Shown here piece by piece: positions 6,671-8,822 of a stretch of DNA of 8,822 bases; positions within the stretch are counted from its first letter, which is position 1; each line of letters starts with the position of its first letter. The notes beneath the pieces were generated by a model that saw nothing but the letters and a program-made list of their open reading frames with translations, had not been told where the DNA came from and made no database searches. The translations under genes were made by a program, and so were the position numbers. The DNA is taken from positions 1 to 8,822 of the forward strand of contig CAJYRH010000139.1 of assembly GCA_913776795.1 (NCBI GenBank), written 5' to 3'. This stretch comes from an uncultured Pseudorhodoferax sp. GTDB lineage: Bacteria > Pseudomonadota > Gammaproteobacteria > Burkholderiales > Burkholderiaceae.

Positions 6671-7153
6671 TCAGGCCGCGCGCTCAAGCAGCACGGCGGC
6701 GCGCGCCTCCATGCTCTGGCCCTGGCCGACGGGGCCGAGCTTCTCGGCCGTCTTGGCCTTCACATTCACTTGGTCGAGCTCCAGCCCCAGCGCCTGCGCG
6801 ATGCCCGCGCGCATCGCCGGGATGTGCGGCATGAGCTTGGGCGCCTGGGCGATGACGGTGCTGTCGATGTTGCCGATGCGCCAGCCCTTGGCCGCCACGC
6901 GGCGCGCGGCCTCGACCAGGAGCTTCATCGAGTCGGCACCCGAGAACTGCGGGTCGGTGTCGGAAAAATGCGTGCCGATGTCGCCCAGCGCCGCCGCGCC
7001 CAGCAGCGCGTCGGTGATGGCGTGCAGCAGCACATCGGCATCCGAATGGCCCAGCAGTCCGAGGTGGTAGGGGATGTTTACCCCGCCGATGATGAGTTGG
7101 CGGCCGGGCACGAGCGCGTGCACGTCCCAGCCTTCGCCGATGCGGAAGTTCAT
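6671..7153 (-). CDS. ispF: 2-C-methyl-D-erythritol 2,4-cyclodiphosphate synthase
   Basis: IspF cyclizes CDP-methylerythritol 2-phosphate to methylerythritol cyclodiphosphate with release of CMP, the fifth step of the MEP isoprenoid pathway. The 160-residue length is standard. Metal ligands are D10 and H12 in [11 protein letters not shown] and H44 in [15 protein letters not shown] (35-40), [14 protein letters not shown] (57-70, active-site loop) and KAKTAEKLG with T135 (132-140, nucleotide site) are all present. Members act as trimers. It follows ispD (IspE works between them in the pathway but is not encoded here). The start ATG at 7153 lies one base after the stop of a 27-codon ORF and directly after the 3' arm of a 9-bp hairpin; no good Shine-Dalgarno precedes it, so coupled translation is likely. 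No terminator is visible at its end, because the stop abuts envZ. Confidence 0.97.
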   Translation of the reverse strand: MNFRIGEGWDVHALVPGRQLIIGGVNIPYHLGLLGHSDADVLLHAITDALLGAAALGDIGTHFSDTDPQFSGADSMKLLVEAARRVAAKGWRIGNIDSTVIAQAPKLMPHIPAMRAGIAQALGLELDQVNVKAKTAEKLGPVGQGQSMEARAAVLLERAA

Positions 7154-7231
7154 TTCAGTGCCGCCCGGCCACCCGAAGGCACTGAAGCGCCCCCTCGGGG
7201 GGCAGCGATACGCGAAGCGATGCGCGTGGGG
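7154..7231. repeat. GC-rich hairpin repeat between ispD and ispF
   Basis: The interval holds three structured parts. A perfect 9-bp inverted repeat (TTCAGTGCC at 7154-7162, GGCACTGAA at 7178-7186, 15-base loop) is followed by a C5/G5 palindrome (7190-7202) and a segment rich in GCG and ATGCGCG ending in GGGG (7203-7231). From memory it resembles dispersed intergenic repeats common in Comamonadaceae genomes; there is only one copy in this window, so the repeat status is not demonstrated here. It fills nearly all of the 81-bp ispD-ispF spacer. Confidence 0.6.
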
Positions 7232-7238
7232 TTGTCAT
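7155..7238 (-). CDS. 27-codon ORF bridging ispD and ispF, possible leader peptide
   Basis: On the minus strand ATG 7238 overlaps the ispD stop as ATGA and is preceded by GGAGAAACGAC, a good Shine-Dalgarno seven bases upstream. The frame runs 27 codons ([20 protein letters not shown], then LRVAGRH) and stops with TGA at 7157-7155, one base before the ispF ATG. The peptide is encoded almost wholly by the hairpin repeat and has no recognisable domain, so a function for the peptide itself is doubtful. Its translation could carry ribosomes from ispD to ispF and open the hairpin in front of ispF. It may be the relic of the original ispF start displaced by repeat insertion. That it is translated is an inference from its start signal and junctions. 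Confidence 0.4.
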   Translation of the reverse strand: MTTPRASLRVSLPPEGALQCLRVAGRH

Positions 7239-7963
7239 GTCGTTTCTCCGGCCCGGCCGCGCAGCACCTGCTCGGCCAGCGCAAAATCTTCGGGATAGGT
7301 CACCTTGAAGTTGAGCGCGCTGCCCGGCACCAGCCGCGGCGCCAGGCCCTGGGCCTCGATGGCACTGGCCTCGTCGGTCACAGCGTCCGGATCGGTGGCG
7401 AGCGCCGCGTCCAGCGCGCGGCTCAACAGGCCGATGCGGAACATCTGCGGCGTCTGCGCCAGCCACTTGTCGGCGCGCGGCAGCGTCGCGGCCACGCGGC
7501 CGTTGCCGTCCTCCTGCTTGAGCGTGTCGGGCAGGCGGTGCGCGAGCAGGCCGCCGACGGGGTCGTCCTGGCAGGCGGCGATCAGCGCCTCGATCTGCGC
7601 CGGCGTGACCAGGCAGCGCGCGGCATCGTGCACCAGCACCCAGTCGTCGCCGCGCGCGCCCTGCTCGAACAGGTCGTGCAGGCCGTTGCGCACGCTGCGC
7701 GCACGCGAATGGCCGCCGCAGTCGCGCACCACGCAGGGCGCGCTGTGGCGCTCGAAGAAATCGTCGCCGGGCGCCACCACCACGAGCACGTCGCGGATGG
7801 CGGCCACGGCCGCGAAGGCGGCCAGCGTGTGCATCACCATGGGCTGGCCGGCGACGCTCTGGTACTGCTTGGCGAGGGTGGCACCGGGTGCCTGCGCGCG
7901 GCTCCCGCTGCCCGCGCAGGGAATCAGCGCATAAAGGCGCGCCGAGCTTGAAGAATCGGTCAT
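7235..7963 (-). CDS. ispD: 2-C-methyl-D-erythritol 4-phosphate cytidylyltransferase
   Basis: IspD joins CTP and methylerythritol 4-phosphate to give CDP-methylerythritol, the third step of the MEP pathway. The 242-residue protein has the nucleotide-binding loop PCAGSGSR (15-22), AKQYQ with K32 (31-35), VHDAARC with D113 (111-117), R163 before TPQMF (171-175), TDEASAIE (196-203) and NFKVTYPEDFALAE (218-231) with K220. These are the expected catalytic and substrate-binding residues. ATG 7963 is chosen because the frame upstream to 8026 crosses the divergent promoter region and a terminator-like hairpin, and its 21 extra residues are atypical. There is no Shine-Dalgarno, but a TAGAAT box lies seven bases before the ATG, so the message could be leaderless. 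The stop overlaps the start of the 27-codon ORF that leads to ispF. Confidence 0.96.
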   Translation of the reverse strand: MTDSSSSARLYALIPCAGSGSRAQAPGATLAKQYQSVAGQPMVMHTLAAFAAVAAIRDVLVVVAPGDDFFERHSAPCVVRDCGGHSRARSVRNGLHDLFEQGARGDDWVLVHDAARCLVTPAQIEALIAACQDDPVGGLLAHRLPDTLKQEDGNGRVAATLPRADKWLAQTPQMFRIGLLSRALDAALATDPDAVTDEASAIEAQGLAPRLVPGSALNFKVTYPEDFALAEQVLRGRAGETT

Positions 7964-7970
7964 TGCCGCG

Positions 7971-8002
7971 ATTCTAGAAAGGCAAGACACCCTGCCTACA
8001 AT
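7971..8002. promoter_or_regulatory. Overlapping divergent promoter boxes for ispD and mfd
   Basis: On the minus strand TAGAAT (7976-7971) is a five-of-six -10 box for ispD. On the plus strand TACAAT (7997-8002) is a five-of-six -10 box for mfd. The candidate -35 elements are weak and each lies on the other promoter's -10: TTGTAG (8001-7996) for ispD and TTCTAG (7972-7977) for mfd, both with a 19-bp spacer. The 32-bp block is an imperfect palindrome. If both are real, polymerase cannot occupy them together. Confidence 0.4.
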
Positions 8003-8012
8003 CACCGCAACA

Positions 8013-8042
8013 CCCCCCGCCCTCACCCGGCGGGGGGCTTTT
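8013..8042 (+). terminator. Terminator-like hairpin in the presumed mfd leader
   Basis: CCCCCCGCC (8013-8021) and GGCGGGGGG (8029-8037) form a perfect 9-bp all-GC stem with a 7-base loop, followed by C and TTTT (8039-8042), and a second TTTT after GCG. The T-run orients it to plus-strand transcription. No plus-strand gene ends upstream, because ispD is on the other strand. It lies between the candidate mfd -10 and the mfd ATG, so it may act as an attenuator, or may stop antisense transcription running through ispF-ispD. Confidence 0.6.
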
Positions 8043-8067
8043 GCGTTTTGCGTCCACGCCCACGTCC

Positions 8068-8822
8068 ATGGATCTCCCCAAGCTCATCCCCGGCAAGCGC
8101 TTCACCTTGCCCCGTCCGCCCGGCTCGGCCGACGCGCTGCTGCTGGCCCGGCTGGCCGAACGCGAGAAGGCCGGCCGCAGGGTCGTCGCCATCGTCACCT
8201 CCGACGCCACCGACGCCCAACGCCTGCTGGAGGAACTGCCCTTCTTCGCGCCCGCGCTGCGCTGCGCGCTGTTCCCGGACTGGGAGACCCTGCCCTACGA
8301 CACCTTCTCGCCGCACCAGGACCTCATCAGCGAGCGCCTGGCCACCCTGTGGCGCATCCTGCAGCGCGACCGGACGGACGGCGTCGACGTGGTGCTCGTG
8401 CCCGCCACCACGGCGCTGTACCGCGTGGCGCCGCCCGGCTTCCTGGCCGGCACCACCTTCCAGTTCAAGGCCAAGCAGCGCCTGGACGAGGCGCGGCTCA
8501 AGTCGCAGCTGACCCTGGCCGGCTACAACCACGTGACCCAGGTGGTGAGCCCGGGCGAGTACGCGGTGCGCGGCGGCCTGATCGACCTGTTCCCCATGGG
8601 CTCGCCCGTGCCCTACCGCGTCGACCTGTTCGACGACGAGATCGACTCGATCCGCACCTTCGACCCCGACACCCAGCGCAGCCTGTACCCCGTGCCCGAG
8701 GTGCGGCTGCTGCCCGGCCGCGAGTTCCCGATGGACGACGCCGGCCGCGCGCGGTTCCGCAGCCGCTGGCGCGAGCTGCTGGAGGGCGACCCGACGCGCA
8801 GCCGCATCTACAAGGACATGGG
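8068..8822 (+). CDS. mfd: Mfd transcription-repair coupling factor, N-terminal part
   Basis: Mfd is an ATP-driven translocase that removes RNA polymerase stalled at DNA damage and recruits UvrA. Only the first 251 codons are inside the window; the family is about 1,150 residues, so the RNAP-binding and helicase domains lie beyond the right edge. The visible part is the UvrB-like module: DWETLPYDTFSPHQD (71-85), VPATTALYRV (111-120), GEYAVRGGLIDLFPMGS (163-179) and PYRVDLFDDEIDSIR (182-196), all close to E. coli Mfd. The frame is uninterrupted to the window end. ATG 8068 gives MDLPKLIPGKRFTLPRPPGS, a plausible start although no Shine-Dalgarno is visible. Its leader contains a strong hairpin and T-run (8013-8042), and its promoter region is shared with the divergent ispD. 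Confidence 0.96.
   Translation, partial: MDLPKLIPGKRFTLPRPPGSADALLLARLAEREKAGRRVVAIVTSDATDAQRLLEELPFFAPALRCALFPDWETLPYDTFSPHQDLISERLATLWRILQRDRTDGVDVVLVPATTALYRVAPPGFLAGTTFQFKAKQRLDEARLKSQLTLAGYNHVTQVVSPGEYAVRGGLIDLFPMGSPVPYRVDLFDDEIDSIRTFDPDTQRSLYPVPEVRLLPGREFPMDDAGRARFRSRWRELLEGDPTRSRIYKDM

Noticed and set aside
6770..7951. A 393-codon plus-strand ORF across ispF and ispD
   Set aside because: Antisense to both real genes and the repeat, with no domain or start signal.
1..8822. Mobile element, CRISPR array, toxin-antitoxin or defence system
   Set aside because: No transposase, integrase, repeat-spacer array or matching gene pair was found; all sizeable intervals are filled by housekeeping genes on one strand or the other.

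Overview
The window is a compact, GC-rich stretch of core chromosome. It most likely comes from a betaproteobacterium of the Burkholderiales, probably family Comamonadaceae. The clues are the protein flavour (OmpR/EnvZ close to the enterobacterial pair, an IspF beginning [14 protein letters not shown]), the neighbourhood ispF-ispD next to mfd, and a GC-rich hairpin repeat that, from memory, resembles intergenic repeats of that family. I see no insertion sequence, phage gene, CRISPR array or sign of recent gene transfer. The interest lies in gene junctions and small regulatory structures, not in a new multigene system.

Left part (1-4277, all leftward on the minus strand): a SIMPL/DUF541 exported protein, then after 121 bp an alpha/beta hydrolase whose stop overlaps the GTG start of relA. 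After relA comes a strong promoter for a tRNA-Val(GAC), a structured trailer and an intrinsic terminator. RelA has a degenerate hydrolase domain and an acidic EFDD motif in the synthetase, so it should be a dedicated (p)ppGpp synthetase. The tRNA promoter just behind it has the GC-rich discriminator typical of ppGpp-inhibited promoters.

Middle (4278-6670): a 221-bp divergent region with two widely spaced arms of a TGTAACAG inverted repeat, then ompR and envZ rightward. These form an osmosensing-type two-component system (RisA/RisS in Bordetella naming). envZ and ispF converge with their stop codons touching, so there is no spacer.

Right part (6671-8822): ispD and ispF, two enzymes of the MEP isoprenoid pathway, run leftward. 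The 81 bp between them are filled by a hairpin-forming repeat carrying a 27-codon ORF. That ORF starts on the ispD stop behind a good Shine-Dalgarno and ends one base before the ispF ATG. ispD is divergent from mfd (transcription-repair coupling factor, cut off by the window end). The 104-bp divergent region has back-to-back promoter-like boxes and, inside the presumed mfd leader, a strong terminator-like hairpin.

Most protein calls are secure from motifs. Promoter, hairpin and coupling statements are read by eye and need experiments or comparative alignment.
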